Assembly (NCBI GenBank): GCA_016223135.1
Contig: JACRPQ010000004.1
Coordinates: 434,001-498,000 of the forward strand
Direction: 5' to 3'
Origin: Chloroflexota bacterium
GTDB taxonomy: Bacteria > Chloroflexota > Anaerolineae > Anaerolineales > Villigracilaceae
DNA length: 64,000 bases
Below are positions 33,846 through 43,790 of the stretch, in pieces (positions within the stretch are counted from its first letter, which is position 1; each line of letters opens with the position of its first letter). Made by a program: the position numbers and the translations under genes. The notes under the pieces were generated by a model. The model saw only the letters and a list, made by a program, of their open reading frames with translations. It was not told the origin of the DNA and did not search any database.

Positions 33846-34793
33846 ATTCGGAAGGCTGTTTGAAAGCCTCTCCATCCGCTCCAAGAACAACTCGATGAAA
33901 TCCCTCGCTCGCACGCCCAGCGCCACTCGCATATTGGCGGGCTTCTTCTGGTAGTTATAAAAATCGGCGAAAGTCTTGCCCATCGAAACGCCGCCCGAAA
34001 TATCCACGTCCACCGGCAGGTTCTGATAATCGCACAGTTCGGGGGCAAAGGTCAATGCCAACGCAAGCGGGTCATTGATGATGCAGCCCTGAATGCCCTG
34101 CCACGCATCGTGATACTCCATATAAAAATCTGTCGCTTCTTTTATGAACTTTGTAATTGGCGATTTGATCTTCAACAAGCGTTCCACGTCCGAAGCCATC
34201 AGAGCGCATTGATACGTCACATCCAGCGGCACGAGCGTGGCTGGGATGCCGGCATGGAAGACAATGTGCGCGGCGTGCGGGTCAACATACGTATTGAATT
34301 CGGCGAGGGCGGTCGTGTTGCCTTCATGGCGGATGGCGCCGCCCATGATGATGATTTCCTTGAGCGCTTTCGCAAACTTCGGCTCTTTGCGAATCGCCAG
34401 CGCGACGTTTGTCAGCGGACCGATTGCCACCAGCGTAATTTCGCCGGGATTCGATAATACCTTCTCGATGAGAAAATCGCTTCCATGCTGACCGATGGGC
34501 TGGATGCGCGGTTCCGGGAGTTTTGCGTAGCCCAAGCCTGTGTTCCCGTGCGTTTCCGGCGCGAGCAGGGATGGCTGTACCAACGGCAGTTCGCATCCCC
34601 TCGCCAGCGGGATATGAGTCGCCCCCGCCAGTTCCAGAATGGACAGCCCGTTTCGCACGGCTTGTTCAAGCGAGCAGTTGCCGTGCACCACGCTCAAGCC
34701 TTCGAGCGAGAGTTCGGGCGAGGCGAGCGCCAGCAGGATGGCGAGGGCGTCGTCAATGCCGGGGTCGGTGTCAATCAGGATTCGTTTGGGCAT
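33828..34793 (-). CDS. Nucleoside hydrolase (IUNH family)
   Basis: 321 residues from the ATG at 34793. The N-terminal calcium-site motif DTDPGIDDA is at residues 8-16. Other family strings are LVAIGPLTNVALA, IIMGGAIRHEGNTTALAEFN and a C-terminal catalytic-site region (CIINDPLALA). It releases the base from ribonucleosides, giving ribose, which the adjacent ribokinase can phosphorylate. It starts 8 bases after the ribokinase stop. The last codons lie in a palindrome, so its C-terminus may have been altered. Confidence 0.9.
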   Translation of the reverse strand: MPKRILIDTDPGIDDALAILLALASPELSLEGLSVVHGNCSLEQAVRNGLSILELAGATHIPLARGCELPLVQPSLLAPETHGNTGLGYAKLPEPRIQPIGQHGSDFLIEKVLSNPGEITLVAIGPLTNVALAIRKEPKFAKALKEIIIMGGAIRHEGNTTALAEFNTYVDPHAAHIVFHAGIPATLVPLDVTYQCALMASDVERLLKIKSPITKFIKEATDFYMEYHDAWQGIQGCIINDPLALALTFAPELCDYQNLPVDVDISGGVSMGKTFADFYNYQKKPANMRVALGVRARDFIELFLERMERLSNSLPNRLPKS

Positions 34794-34801
34794 AAGGTTG
34801 G

Positions 34802-35773
34802 TTATTGGTAATTGGTACCTGATGTTATGAATTTTTCCACTTCTTCTTTTGCCGGCAGGGAGGGCTGCGCACCGAATTTGGTGCAAGCCAGCGCCCCGCA
34901 GGCGCAGCCGTAACGGACGGCTTCCTCGATGTGTTCCGCGTAGGATTCACCCTCTGTAGCGTCAACAGGCGTTAGAGAACGTTTGCTGCGCTCAAGTAAT
35001 TTCACTGCAAACCCGCCAATGAAGGCGTCGCCGGCGGCGGTGGTGTCCACCACGTCAACCTTGAACGTCTCTACGTGTGTACTTGTGGACGTGTCCACGA
35101 ACAACGCTCCCTTGCTTCCCAGCGTGACAATCACATTTTGTGCGCCGTGTTCGAGCAATTTCCTCGCCGCCGCCTCCGTTGAGGGGATGTCGCGCATGTC
35201 CATGCCTGTGAGCAGGCTAAGCTCGGTCTCATTGGGGATGATGAAATCTGCCAGAGCGATGAGGTCATTAGGAAGAGGGCGGGCGGGGGCGGGGTTGAGC
35301 AGGACATACACGCCGTTTTGCCGGGCAAGTTGGGCGGCGCGGAGAACTGTCGGGGTGGGGATTTCCAGTTGGAGCAGGAGCAGGTCGAAGGTCGAGAAAG
35401 AAGCGTGTTCCACATCCGCAGGGGAGACTTTGCCGTTCGCGCCCGGCGAGAGGACGATGCTGTTCTGTCCGTCCGCATCCACTACGATGATGGCGGTTCC
35501 GGTCGAGGCGTCGTCGCGCTGGACGAGGCTCGAATCCACATGGTTGGTTTGGAGGTTGTCGAGGAGGAAATTACCGAAATTATCGCGCCCCACACGCCCA
35601 AGCATGGAGGTGCGCGCCCCCAACCGCGCCGCAGCGACGGCTTGATTGGCGCCCTTGCCGCCGGGAATGACCTGCAAATCGCCGCCGCTGATGGTCTCGC
35701 CCGGCTGTGGGAAACGCGGCGCACGCACAACAAGATCGGCATTGAGCGAACCGACCACAAGGATGCTGGCCAT
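34802..35773 (-). CDS. rbsK: Ribokinase
   Basis: 323 residues from the ATG at 35773; an ATG at 35791 is a possible alternative. PfkB-family motifs: N-terminal GSLNADLVVRAPRFPQPGET, PGGKGANQAVAAARLG, and the C-terminal catalytic motif DTTAAGDAFIGGFAV. It phosphorylates ribose at O5. It is the first gene of the nucleoside hydrolase/ECF operon, which fits nucleoside uptake, cleavage and ribose use. Confidence 0.9.
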   Translation of the reverse strand: MASILVVGSLNADLVVRAPRFPQPGETISGGDLQVIPGGKGANQAVAAARLGARTSMLGRVGRDNFGNFLLDNLQTNHVDSSLVQRDDASTGTAIIVVDADGQNSIVLSPGANGKVSPADVEHASFSTFDLLLLQLEIPTPTVLRAAQLARQNGVYVLLNPAPARPLPNDLIALADFIIPNETELSLLTGMDMRDIPSTEAAARKLLEHGAQNVIVTLGSKGALFVDTSTSTHVETFKVDVVDTTAAGDAFIGGFAVKLLERSKRSLTPVDATEGESYAEHIEEAVRYGCACGALACTKFGAQPSLPAKEEVEKFITSGTNYQ

Positions 35774-35837
35774 ATTTTGATTGTACTCCATCTGAATGAA
35801 TGGGCTGAGCGGTGGTTGCCTGCCCCAAAATCCTCCC

Positions 35838-35896
35838 TTGACAGTTCCTTTTCCGCATTCTAAAATAATGAATACTTGAGCAATTATTCAAATATA
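35838..35896 (+). promoter_or_regulatory. Promoter and ArsR-type operator of the metal-efflux operon
   Basis: TTGACA (35838-35843), 17-bp spacer, TAAAAT (35861-35866) form a near-consensus promoter. Directly downstream lies an imperfect palindrome around TTGAGCAATTATTCAA (35875-35890) with AATA/TATT flanks, in the style of SmtB/CzrA 12-2-12 sites. Bound repressor would block transcription initiation; metal release would open efflux. Confidence 0.72.
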
Positions 35897-35900
35897 GACC

Positions 35901-36191
35901 ATGCTCCTTCAAAAGCCCACCTCCACCCGCCTCGCCGACCTGTTCAGCGCCCTGAGCGACCCGACCCGCCTGCGCATCATCTCCGCCCTGTTGGATGGGG
36001 AGATGAACGTGGGCGAAATCGCCGCCCGCCTCGGCATGACCGAATCGGCAGTCTCGCATCAACTGCGCGGACTGCGCCAGATGCGCCTCGTCCGCAGCCG
36101 CAAGGAGGGCAGGCAGGTCTTTTACGCGCTCGACGACGACCATGTATCCAAACTCTATTTGCTGGGTCTTGACCATGTGGAGCATGGCTGA
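35901..36191 (+). CDS. ArsR/SmtB-family transcriptional repressor
   Basis: 96 residues with a winged-helix domain. The N-terminus LADLFSALSDPTRLRIISAL and the recognition helix MTESAVSHQLRGLRQMRLVRSRKEGR are typical, and the C-terminal helix carries DDDHVSKLYLLGLDHVEH, with Asp and His residues able to form the alpha5 metal site of the SmtB/CzrA class. No CxC arsenic site is present. It probably senses Zn, Co or a similar divalent metal and represses itself and the downstream cation exporter. Confidence 0.9.
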   Translation: MLLQKPTSTRLADLFSALSDPTRLRIISALLDGEMNVGEIAARLGMTESAVSHQLRGLRQMRLVRSRKEGRQVFYALDDDHVSKLYLLGLDHVEHG

Positions 36192-36275
36192 AAGAAAATC
36201 GGGCACAAAGGGACACGAAGGAAAATCTTGCTTGATTCTTTCTTTGCGTTCTTCGTGCCTTTGCGGTGAAAAACT

Positions 36276-37238
36276 ATGACACAACCTCACACCCATTCCC
36301 ATTTGCGTGAAGCCGCGCGCCAGTCCACCCGGCGGCTTTCCCTTTCGCTCGTCCTGACCCTTGCCTTTGTCTTCATCGAGGCGGCGGCGGGGATTTTCTC
36401 CAACAGCCTCGCCCTGCTGACTGACGCGGCGCACAACCTGACCGACGTCATCGCGCTCGCCCTCAGTTGGTTTGCCATCCGCATCACGGCGCGTCCCGCC
36501 AACGAGCGCAAGACCTACGGTTATCACCGCGTGGGGATTCTAGTTGCCCTCATCAACTCCACCACCCTGGTCATCATCGCGCTGGGCATCTTCTACGAAG
36601 CGTGGCGGCGTTTTATCGCCCCGCCCGAAGTGCAGTCGGGGGTGCTCATCGGCGTCGGGTTGATTGCCGTGGTCATCAACATCGTCACCGCCATGCTCGT
36701 TCACAAGGGCAGCGACTCCGACCTCAACCTGCGCTCGGCGTTCGTCCACCTCATGGGCGACGTGCTTTCCACCATCGGCGCGGTCGCCGCGGGCGTTGCC
36801 ATCTATTTCACAGGCGCCAACTGGCTCGACCCTCTCGTCAGCGTGTTGATTGGTGTCCTCATCCTTTACAACGCCTGGGGCATCCTGCGCGAGGCGTTGG
36901 ACATCCTGCTCGAAGCCAAACCGCGCGACATCAACTCGGCGAAACTGGTTGAAGACATGCTCGAAATCGAAGGCGTGCTGGGCGTTCACGATTTGCACAT
37001 CTGGAGCATCACCCAAAACCTGCGCACCATGTCCGCGCACATCCTCACGCACAACATGAGCATCGGCGAAGGGGCGGGTATCCAGCGTCAGGTCAGCGAG
37101 ATGGTTTCCCGCCGCTACAACATTGCGCACGCCACCCTGCAATTGGAATGTGTGGACTGCCTGCCCGATTCGATGTACTGCGATCTGTGCGCTCCATCTG
37201 CGGATGTGGAATACGCCTCACGCCCCGCCGACGCCTGA
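36276..37238 (+). CDS. Cation diffusion facilitator (Zn/Co/Cd efflux)
   Basis: 320 residues. Six transmembrane helices, with the metal-site motif in helix II (LLTDAAHNLTDVI, HxxxD) and a matching one in helix V (HLMGDVLSTIG), as in ZitB/CzcD types. A His-rich N-terminus (TQPHTHSHLRE) and a C-terminal cytoplasmic domain with HDLHIWSI and a Cys-rich end (CVDCLPDSMYCDLC) can bind metal. It exchanges divalent cations for protons. It lies 84 bases after the ArsR gene and is most likely under its control. Confidence 0.93.
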   Translation: MTQPHTHSHLREAARQSTRRLSLSLVLTLAFVFIEAAAGIFSNSLALLTDAAHNLTDVIALALSWFAIRITARPANERKTYGYHRVGILVALINSTTLVIIALGIFYEAWRRFIAPPEVQSGVLIGVGLIAVVINIVTAMLVHKGSDSDLNLRSAFVHLMGDVLSTIGAVAAGVAIYFTGANWLDPLVSVLIGVLILYNAWGILREALDILLEAKPRDINSAKLVEDMLEIEGVLGVHDLHIWSITQNLRTMSAHILTHNMSIGEGAGIQRQVSEMVSRRYNIAHATLQLECVDCLPDSMYCDLCAPSADVEYASRPADA

Positions 37239-37276
37239 TTCTGCTCCCCCAACCTTTCCCCATCCCTGAACCTTTC

Positions 37277-37744
37277 ATGGTAAAAATCATCCTTCTGAAA
37301 ATCTGGCGGCTGTTCCCGGCATGGGTGCAGACCGCCGCCTCCCGCCTCATCCGCCCGTTGTTTCAGGTTTTTGCCGCGGCAGTAATTTTCGACGCAGAAA
37401 AAAGGATACTGCTGGTCAAAACCACCTATAATCGCTTTCACCCTTGGGGACTTCCCGGCGGCAGTCTGGAATACGGCGAAACAGTGGAAGAATCCCTTTG
37501 CAGGGAGATTTGGGAGGAGACAAGCTTGCAGATCGAGATAGACCGCCTGCTCATCGTAAAAACATGGGCGCCCGATCGTGTGGGTTTTTACTATCTGTGC
37601 AGAATTACAGGCGGCGCATTCCAGCCCAGCGATGAGGTCTCCGAACTGGGATACTTCCATCCTGAAGACCTGCCCGATGTCCGCACGGAGGATATCGAAT
37701 TGATCAAACGAATCTACGAAGAGGTTGTGTATGAACTGGCTTGA
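37277..37744 (+). CDS. NUDIX hydrolase
   Basis: 155 residues from the ATG at 37277. The NUDIX box is close to consensus (GGSLEYGETVEESLCREIWEE, residues about 59-79), with Thr in place of the Gly that normally follows EE. Substrate is not predictable. A longer frame starts inside the cation exporter gene and is unlikely. It overlaps the start of prmA by 14 bases, so the two are coupled. Confidence 0.85.
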   Translation: MVKIILLKIWRLFPAWVQTAASRLIRPLFQVFAAAVIFDAEKRILLVKTTYNRFHPWGLPGGSLEYGETVEESLCREIWEETSLQIEIDRLLIVKTWAPDRVGFYYLCRITGGAFQPSDEVSELGYFHPEDLPDVRTEDIELIKRIYEEVVYELA

Positions 37745-38660
37745 AGTTTCTTTGACGGTGGACGGCGAACTCGCCGAAGCCGTAGCGGATGTGCTGGCGC
37801 GTTTTGCCCCCAACGGCGTGATGACGGAACAGGGCGTAACCTACAACGACGCCGAAGATGCCGGCACGCCCGTCGGTCCAGTCACAGTGCGGGCGTATCT
37901 GGAAGTGAATGACCAATTGGAAGAGACGCGCCAAAAACTCGAAGAAGCGCTTTTTTATTTGGGGATGATCCGTCCCTTGCCTGCCCCAGCCTATCGCCAA
38001 ATTGCAGATCAAAACTGGATGGAAGCCTGGAAAGGACACTACAAGCCGATTCCCATCGGGCGGCGGCTCCTTATCCTCCCCGCTTGGATGGAATCGCCCG
38101 ACCCAAGCCGCATCGCCATCAAAATTGATCCCGGTATGGCGTTTGGCACGGGAACGCACCCGACGACGCAGTTGTGTTTGGAGTTGATGGAGGGAAGTAT
38201 AGAGACCCTAAAGGTCTCTGAGACCTTTAGGGTCTTTGATGCAATTGATGTTGGATGCGGTTCCGGGATACTCTCGATTGCGGCGTTAAAACTTGGCGCA
38301 AGAAAAGTTTTGGGCGTGGATATTGACGAGGAATCGGTAAAGAACTCGCGAGAAAACGCAGAGACGAATGGCATTGGGGATGAGTTGGTTTTGGGGGTGG
38401 GGTCGGTGCAGGAGATTCTCGATGGGAAATTTGCGTTCAAGTCCGCGCCGCTGGTGGTGGCGAACATCCTTGCGCCGGTCATCGTGCGTCTCTTCGATGC
38501 AGGGTTGGCGGAGTTGGTCGAGCCGGGCGGCGCGCTCATCTTGAGCGGGATTCTGCAAGAGCAGGAGAAAAGCGTCATTGAGGCGGGACAGGCAAAAGGT
38601 CTAAAAATGACCGAGCATCGTCAAATAGGGGATTGGGTGGCGCTGACGATGAGTCGCTGA
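37731..38660 (+). CDS. prmA: Ribosomal protein L11 methyltransferase
   Basis: 309 residues from the ATG at 37731. Class I SAM methyltransferase: an N-terminal substrate domain (about 1-100), then DPGMAFGTGTHPTTQLCLELM and the SAM-binding motif DVGCGSGILSIAALKLGA, and the NxxxxP-like motif VVANILAPVIV. It trimethylates ribosomal protein uL11. A 33-bp palindrome (38203-38235) is inserted in frame between the LELM helix and the SAM motif, giving ETLKVSETFRV; family members are normally shorter there. Confidence 0.92.
   Translation: MNWLEVSLTVDGELAEAVADVLARFAPNGVMTEQGVTYNDAEDAGTPVGPVTVRAYLEVNDQLEETRQKLEEALFYLGMIRPLPAPAYRQIADQNWMEAWKGHYKPIPIGRRLLILPAWMESPDPSRIAIKIDPGMAFGTGTHPTTQLCLELMEGSIETLKVSETFRVFDAIDVGCGSGILSIAALKLGARKVLGVDIDEESVKNSRENAETNGIGDELVLGVGSVQEILDGKFAFKSAPLVVANILAPVIVRLFDAGLAELVEPGGALILSGILQEQEKSVIEAGQAKGLKMTEHRQIGDWVALTMSR
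38203..38235 (+). repeat. 33-bp perfect palindrome inside prmA
   Basis: Arms AGACCCTAAAGGTCT and AGACCTTTAGGGTCT are perfectly complementary over 15 bp with a 3-nt loop. Length 33 is a multiple of three, and it adds eleven codons to prmA without breaking the frame. Looks like a REP/MITE-style element or its footprint. Confidence 0.85.
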
Positions 38661-38798
38661 AGGCAGTCGAAATTTTGTGCCTGTCCAAGTGTCTTTTTCT
38701 GTAAAGCCGAGAATGGAAGCCGGGCTGAAAGCCTGCGCTTGGATGAGCAGAGTTTTTTAATTCCGACAGCCGAATTTCTGTGCTATTATTCAAGCGAC

Positions 38799-39293
38799 AT
38801 GGATCGCCGAAAACTTATCCTGTATCTGCTCCTGAATGTCTTCGTCTCAGCCTGTGTGACGGGCGGCATCCTGTTCTGGTACGATCGAAATTACCGTTCG
38901 GCAAGCCTTTCTCCCGTACAGCCTGCCCTGCCTGCCGCCAGTCAAAGCGGCGCCCCCGCTTCATCCTTTGATCCAAACAAGGATATCCCTGTGGAGATTG
39001 TCAGCATTGTCGGTGCGGGAACGCTGGACGCCGAGTGGGTGGTCGTCCGCAATGCGGGCAGCGAAGCAGTCAACCTCTCGAGCTGGCAGTTGAGAGACAG
39101 CGACCGGAATGTGTTCGTCTTCCCAAACCTTACCCTCAACCCCAATGGGGCAGTACAAGTCCATACGATTTCAGGAACGAACACTGTGATTGACTTATAC
39201 TGGGGTCTGAATAATCCGGTTTGGGAATCGGGCGAGGAGGCGCAGCTGCTCGATCCGAATGGAAATGTGCGAGCCGTGTATCAGGTTCCGTGA
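38799..39293 (+). CDS. Membrane-anchored lamin-tail domain protein
   Basis: 164 residues from the ATG at 38799. An N-terminal transmembrane anchor (about 7-28) and a Pro/Ser-rich spacer precede a lamin-tail (LTD) immunoglobulin-like domain (VEIVSIVGAGTLDAEWVVVR, NLSSWQLRDSDRNVFVFPNL, ESGEEAQLLDPNGNVRAVY). LTD proteins in bacteria are extracytoplasmic and poorly understood. It ends 25 bases before the dnaX start. Confidence 0.82.
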   Translation: MDRRKLILYLLLNVFVSACVTGGILFWYDRNYRSASLSPVQPALPAASQSGAPASSFDPNKDIPVEIVSIVGAGTLDAEWVVVRNAGSEAVNLSSWQLRDSDRNVFVFPNLTLNPNGAVQVHTISGTNTVIDLYWGLNNPVWESGEEAQLLDPNGNVRAVYQVP

Positions 39294-39318
39294 TTCTGCT
39301 TACTTACCGATTACCAAC

Positions 39319-40854
39319 ATGACCCAAGCCCTCTACCGAAAATACCGCCCTCAATCGTGGGATGCCGTCGTCGGACAAGACCACGTCGTCACCACGCTCC
39401 GCAATGCCATCGCGGCAGACCGCGTTGCGCATGCGTATCTCTTCGCAGGGTCGCGCGGGACGGGCAAGACCACGTTGGCGCGTCTCCTGGCGAAGGCAGT
39501 CAACTGCACGAATCCCGATCCTGCCAAACGACCCGACAACGAGTGTGAACACTGCAAAGCCGTCAACGAAAATCGCTTTCTCGACTTGATTGAGATTGAC
39601 GCGGCGTCCAACACCAGCGTGGATGATGTCCGCGATTTGCGGGATAAAATCAACTTTGCTCCCACGCAGGGCAGATACAAAATCTACATCATTGACGAAG
39701 TCCACATGCTTTCGACGGCTGCGTTCAATGCGTTGCTTAAAACGCTCGAAGAGCCGCCGCCGCATGCCATCTTCGTTCTAGCCACGACCGAGATTCACAA
39801 AATCCCCGCCACGGTGCTTTCACGCTGTCAGCGTCACGAATTCCGCCGTGTGCCGGTGGGTGAGATCGTCGCCAACCTCAAGCACATCGTCCAAGCCGAG
39901 AACATTCAAGCCGATGACGATGCGCTCATTCAAATTGCGCGCCAGTCTGCAGGCGGAATGCGCGACGCCATTTCCCTGCTCGATCAACTCGCCTCAACAG
40001 GCGAAAAGATTACGCTTGCCCTCGCGCAAACCGTGCTTGGCACCGCCACCAGTCAAACCGTGCTGGAAGTCGTTTCTTCCATCAACGATCACGATCCTGC
40101 GCACGGGCTCGAAACGATTCACAAAGCCCTCGATGCAGGCGCCGATCCGCGCTCGCTGGCGCGGCAAATTGTCGAGTACCTGCGCGGGCTGATGCTCATT
40201 CAAATGGGCAATGGGGATCAAGTCGAAGCCACGTCGGATGTCAAAAAGCAAATGCAGGCGCACGCGAAATCTTTTACAACCAGCGATGTTTTGCGGATGA
40301 TGAAAATCTTCAACAATGCCGCTGTGGATTTGCGCGGCGGCTGGCAGCCCTCTTTGAGTTTGGAACTTGCATTGGCGGAAGCGCTCGACGTTCCCTCGGA
40401 ATCGCCGCAACCCGCCGCGCCGATTCAACCCAAGCCGAAGCCTGTCTCCGCTCCCAGAACCGAGACTCAGCCTAAAGCGGAGTCCGAAGCGCCGCGTCCT
40501 GTGGAAAAGTCTGTCCTCAGCGCGGGCGATGTCATCAAAGCGTGGAAGCCGATGTCCGCCACGCTGCCGAAATCGCAGGCGAATCTTTCGGCGTTGATGA
40601 ACTCGGTGCGGATGATTGACGTGCAGGGCGACACGCTCATCCTTGGGTTGGCGAGCGATGTGCTGGTCTCGAAACTCGACAAGCCCGATCAAATCGAAGC
40701 GATCCAGAAATTGATCAAAGAGCATTTCGGTGTGGACGTGTCCATCCGCTGTGTGGTGACGAATGCCAAAGGTAAAATCCCGCCAAACGTGGCGCAGGAC
40801 GGCATGGTGGCAACCGCCATCCAACACGGCGGGGAGATTGTGGATATGGAATAG
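39319..40854 (+). CDS. dnaX: DNA polymerase III subunit gamma/tau
   Basis: 511 residues from the ATG at 39319 (MTQALYRKYRPQSWDAVVGQ). Walker A GSRGTGKTT, zinc-binding Cys set within CTNPDP ... NECEHC, Walker B IIDEVHML, and the arginine-finger motif LSRCQRHEFR. A Pro/Lys-rich linker and C-terminal domain follow (about 360-511). It is the clamp-loader ATPase. No clear slippery sequence for gamma production was found by eye. It is followed by ybaB and recR in the usual bacterial order. Confidence 0.95.
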   Translation: MTQALYRKYRPQSWDAVVGQDHVVTTLRNAIAADRVAHAYLFAGSRGTGKTTLARLLAKAVNCTNPDPAKRPDNECEHCKAVNENRFLDLIEIDAASNTSVDDVRDLRDKINFAPTQGRYKIYIIDEVHMLSTAAFNALLKTLEEPPPHAIFVLATTEIHKIPATVLSRCQRHEFRRVPVGEIVANLKHIVQAENIQADDDALIQIARQSAGGMRDAISLLDQLASTGEKITLALAQTVLGTATSQTVLEVVSSINDHDPAHGLETIHKALDAGADPRSLARQIVEYLRGLMLIQMGNGDQVEATSDVKKQMQAHAKSFTTSDVLRMMKIFNNAAVDLRGGWQPSLSLELALAEALDVPSESPQPAAPIQPKPKPVSAPRTETQPKAESEAPRPVEKSVLSAGDVIKAWKPMSATLPKSQANLSALMNSVRMIDVQGDTLILGLASDVLVSKLDKPDQIEAIQKLIKEHFGVDVSIRCVVTNAKGKIPPNVAQDGMVATAIQHGGEIVDME

Positions 40855-40855
40855 T

Positions 40856-40952
40856 CTGATAGCCTGATAGCCTATGGGTTACAGGATAATGACTGGCGAC
40901 TATCAGACTAACGACTATTTGACTAGCAACTATTAGACTGTTGACTATTAGA
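40856..40952. repeat. Degenerate tandem word repeat between dnaX and ybaB
   Basis: The word GACTAT(T/C)(A/T)GACTA and variants occurs about five to six times, spaced 15-18 bp. It ends just before the ybaB ribosome-binding site. Similar gene-gap word repeats occur at 41295-41355 (GTCAAACGTC words), 55590-55637 (ACTGATC words) and 58698-58760 (ACTG(A/T)TCACTG words). Confidence 0.75.
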
Positions 40953-40967
40953 CCAGGAGGCTAATGT

Positions 40968-41294
40968 ATGGCTAAAGGATTCAATAAGATGCCACAAATG
41001 GGCGGCGGTGGAATGATGCAGCAACTGCAGCGCCTGCAAAAGCAAATGGAAGAAGCACAGGCGAAACTCGCCGAGGAAACCGTCACGGCTACGGCGGGCG
41101 GCGGCGCGATCAAGGTTGTGATGACGGGCGACCAGGTCTGCAAGTCCGTAGAGATCAACCCCGATCTGTTGAAAGATGCGGACGCCGAAATGCTGCAGGA
41201 CTTGGTTTTGTCTGCGGTGAATATGGCGCTTGATCAATCGCGCGAACTCCAGCAAAGGCTGATGGGTCCGCTGGGGGGTGGGTTGCCGTTTTAG
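40968..41294 (+). CDS. YbaB/EbfC nucleoid-associated protein
   Basis: 108 residues. Family pattern: a Met/Gln-rich helix (MMQQLQRLQKQMEEAQAKLA) then VTATAGGGAIKVVMTGDQ and a C-terminal helix ending in the conserved MGPLGGGLPF tail. It binds DNA as a dimer. It sits between dnaX and recR as in most bacteria. A strong site (AGGAGG) precedes the start. Confidence 0.95.
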   Translation: MAKGFNKMPQMGGGGMMQQLQRLQKQMEEAQAKLAEETVTATAGGGAIKVVMTGDQVCKSVEINPDLLKDADAEMLQDLVLSAVNMALDQSRELQQRLMGPLGGGLPF

Positions 41295-41363
41295 TCAAAC
41301 GTCAAATGTCATAGGTCAAACGTCGCATGACGTTCGACTTTCGACCTTTGGCTTTGGACACTT

Positions 41364-41966
41364 ATGTTATTACCCGAATCCATTCAATCCCTTATCAACG
41401 CCCTCGAGCGTTTGCCCGGCATCGGACCCAAATCCGCTTCGCGGCTGGCGTTCTATCTTTTGCGTGCCTCCGATGACGTCGCGGATGACTTGGCGCTTGC
41501 GTTGGCGAACCTCAAGAAAAACACGGCGTTTTGTCAGGAATGTTTCAACATCACCGAAGCAGGACACGAACGGTGTGAGATTTGTGAATCTACGCGGCGG
41601 GATGGAAGTGTCATCTGTGTTGTGGAGGAGGCGCTGGACGTGTTGGCGTTGGAGCGCACAGGCGGCTTTCATGGCAAGTATCACGTTTTACAGGGAGTCT
41701 TGTCGCCTATCGAGGGCATTGGTCCTGACGATTTAAAAATCAAGCAATTGATTATGCGCGTGGCGAAAGGGGGGGTGCAGGAGGTGATCCTTGCGACCAA
41801 TCCAAGTATGGAGGGAGATGCCACAGCCTTGTATCTGCGTCAACAGTTGGAGCCGCTGGGAGTGCGCGTAACGCGTCTCGCGCGTGGTCTGCCCATGGGC
41901 GGCGATTTGGAATATGCCGATCAAAACACATTACTCAGAGCCTTATCTGGGCGGCATGAGATGTAA
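41364..41966 (+). CDS. recR: Recombination protein RecR
   Basis: 200 residues. A helix-hairpin-helix (LERLPGIGPKSASRLAFYLL) at the N-terminus, a Cys4-type zinc finger (CQECFNITEAGHERCEIC), and a Toprim domain (VVEEALDVLALERTGGF) with the C-terminal LARGLPMGGDLEYAD signature. It acts with RecF and RecO in loading RecA on gapped DNA. Standard length. Confidence 0.96.
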   Translation: MLLPESIQSLINALERLPGIGPKSASRLAFYLLRASDDVADDLALALANLKKNTAFCQECFNITEAGHERCEICESTRRDGSVICVVEEALDVLALERTGGFHGKYHVLQGVLSPIEGIGPDDLKIKQLIMRVAKGGVQEVILATNPSMEGDATALYLRQQLEPLGVRVTRLARGLPMGGDLEYADQNTLLRALSGRHEM

Positions 41967-42226
41967 AATGGTTGCCCTTTTCTGGCGAGTGGAGGTTGGA
42001 TGCCGGTGCGGCTGATCGAGTTACAAAATTTTTTGATGACGGTGAACCTCCCGCGTGCGTTTCATTGGGGAGTATGGTCAATTGAGAGGCAGGGAAGATG
42101 CGTCATCTTGTGCGCATCACCCAAGCCGGTCGCTTATGGAAGGATAAGCCCATGTGGCATTTGCGTTGATTGATTGTACAGCTCGTAGGGGAAAGAAATT
42201 TTAAGGTTTAATTGTCTGATGACCTA

Positions 42227-42254
42227 TTGACAAAGTAAGAGAAAAGCATATAAT
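42227..42254 (+). promoter_or_regulatory. rRNA operon promoter P1
   Basis: TTGACA (42227-42232), 16-bp spacer, TATAAT (42249-42254). Perfect consensus hexamers; about 290 bases upstream of the 16S. An A-rich stretch between the boxes. Confidence 0.85.
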
Positions 42255-42363
42255 CAACGTTCGCCAGTACGTTATAACGATCTCGTCCCCCTGACAGATC
42301 ATTGAAAACCAAATAGCGTCTCTAGTCAGAGACACAAGCCTGTTGGTTTGGCAGTCTGACGAG

Positions 42364-42398
42364 CCGATGTCCGAAGATGTGAGACGTCGGTGTTTTTG
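42364..42398 (+). terminator. Hairpin between the two rRNA promoters
   Basis: CCGATGTC (42364-42371) pairs with GACGTCGG (42383-42390) and is followed by TGTTTTTG. It looks like a weak terminator or antitermination signal in the leader transcript from P1. It could separate P1 transcripts from the P2-driven rRNA. Confidence 0.5.
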
Positions 42399-42409
42399 TC
42401 TGTAATGCC

Positions 42410-42438
42410 TTGACAGGCGAAGGCGGTACGGGTAAAAT
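42410..42438 (+). promoter_or_regulatory. rRNA operon promoter P2
   Basis: TTGACA (42410-42415), 17-bp spacer, TAAAAT (42433-42438), about 110 bases before the 16S. Together with P1 it forms the tandem arrangement common for rRNA operons. The rest of 41967-42546 holds no convincing gene (a 57-codon ATG frame from 42000 has no support). Confidence 0.8.
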
Positions 42439-42546
42439 CCGTGCGCTTTGCTACCAGAACCTTAACAACTGAACAGTGATAGGAAGCAACAACTCTGTCG
42501 ATCCAGTAAAAAATCCGTAAACAACCACTCGCAAGAGTGAAAAATT

Positions 42547-43790
<1,244 letters not shown>

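Noticed and set aside
40856-40952. CRISPR array
   Set aside because: Word length (about 15 bp), degeneracy and lack of unique spacers do not fit; no cas gene in the window.
42000-42173. 57-codon ATG frame upstream of the rRNA promoters
   Set aside because: The residue pattern is not convincing, there is no neighbour logic and it overlaps the leader; listed only as spacer.
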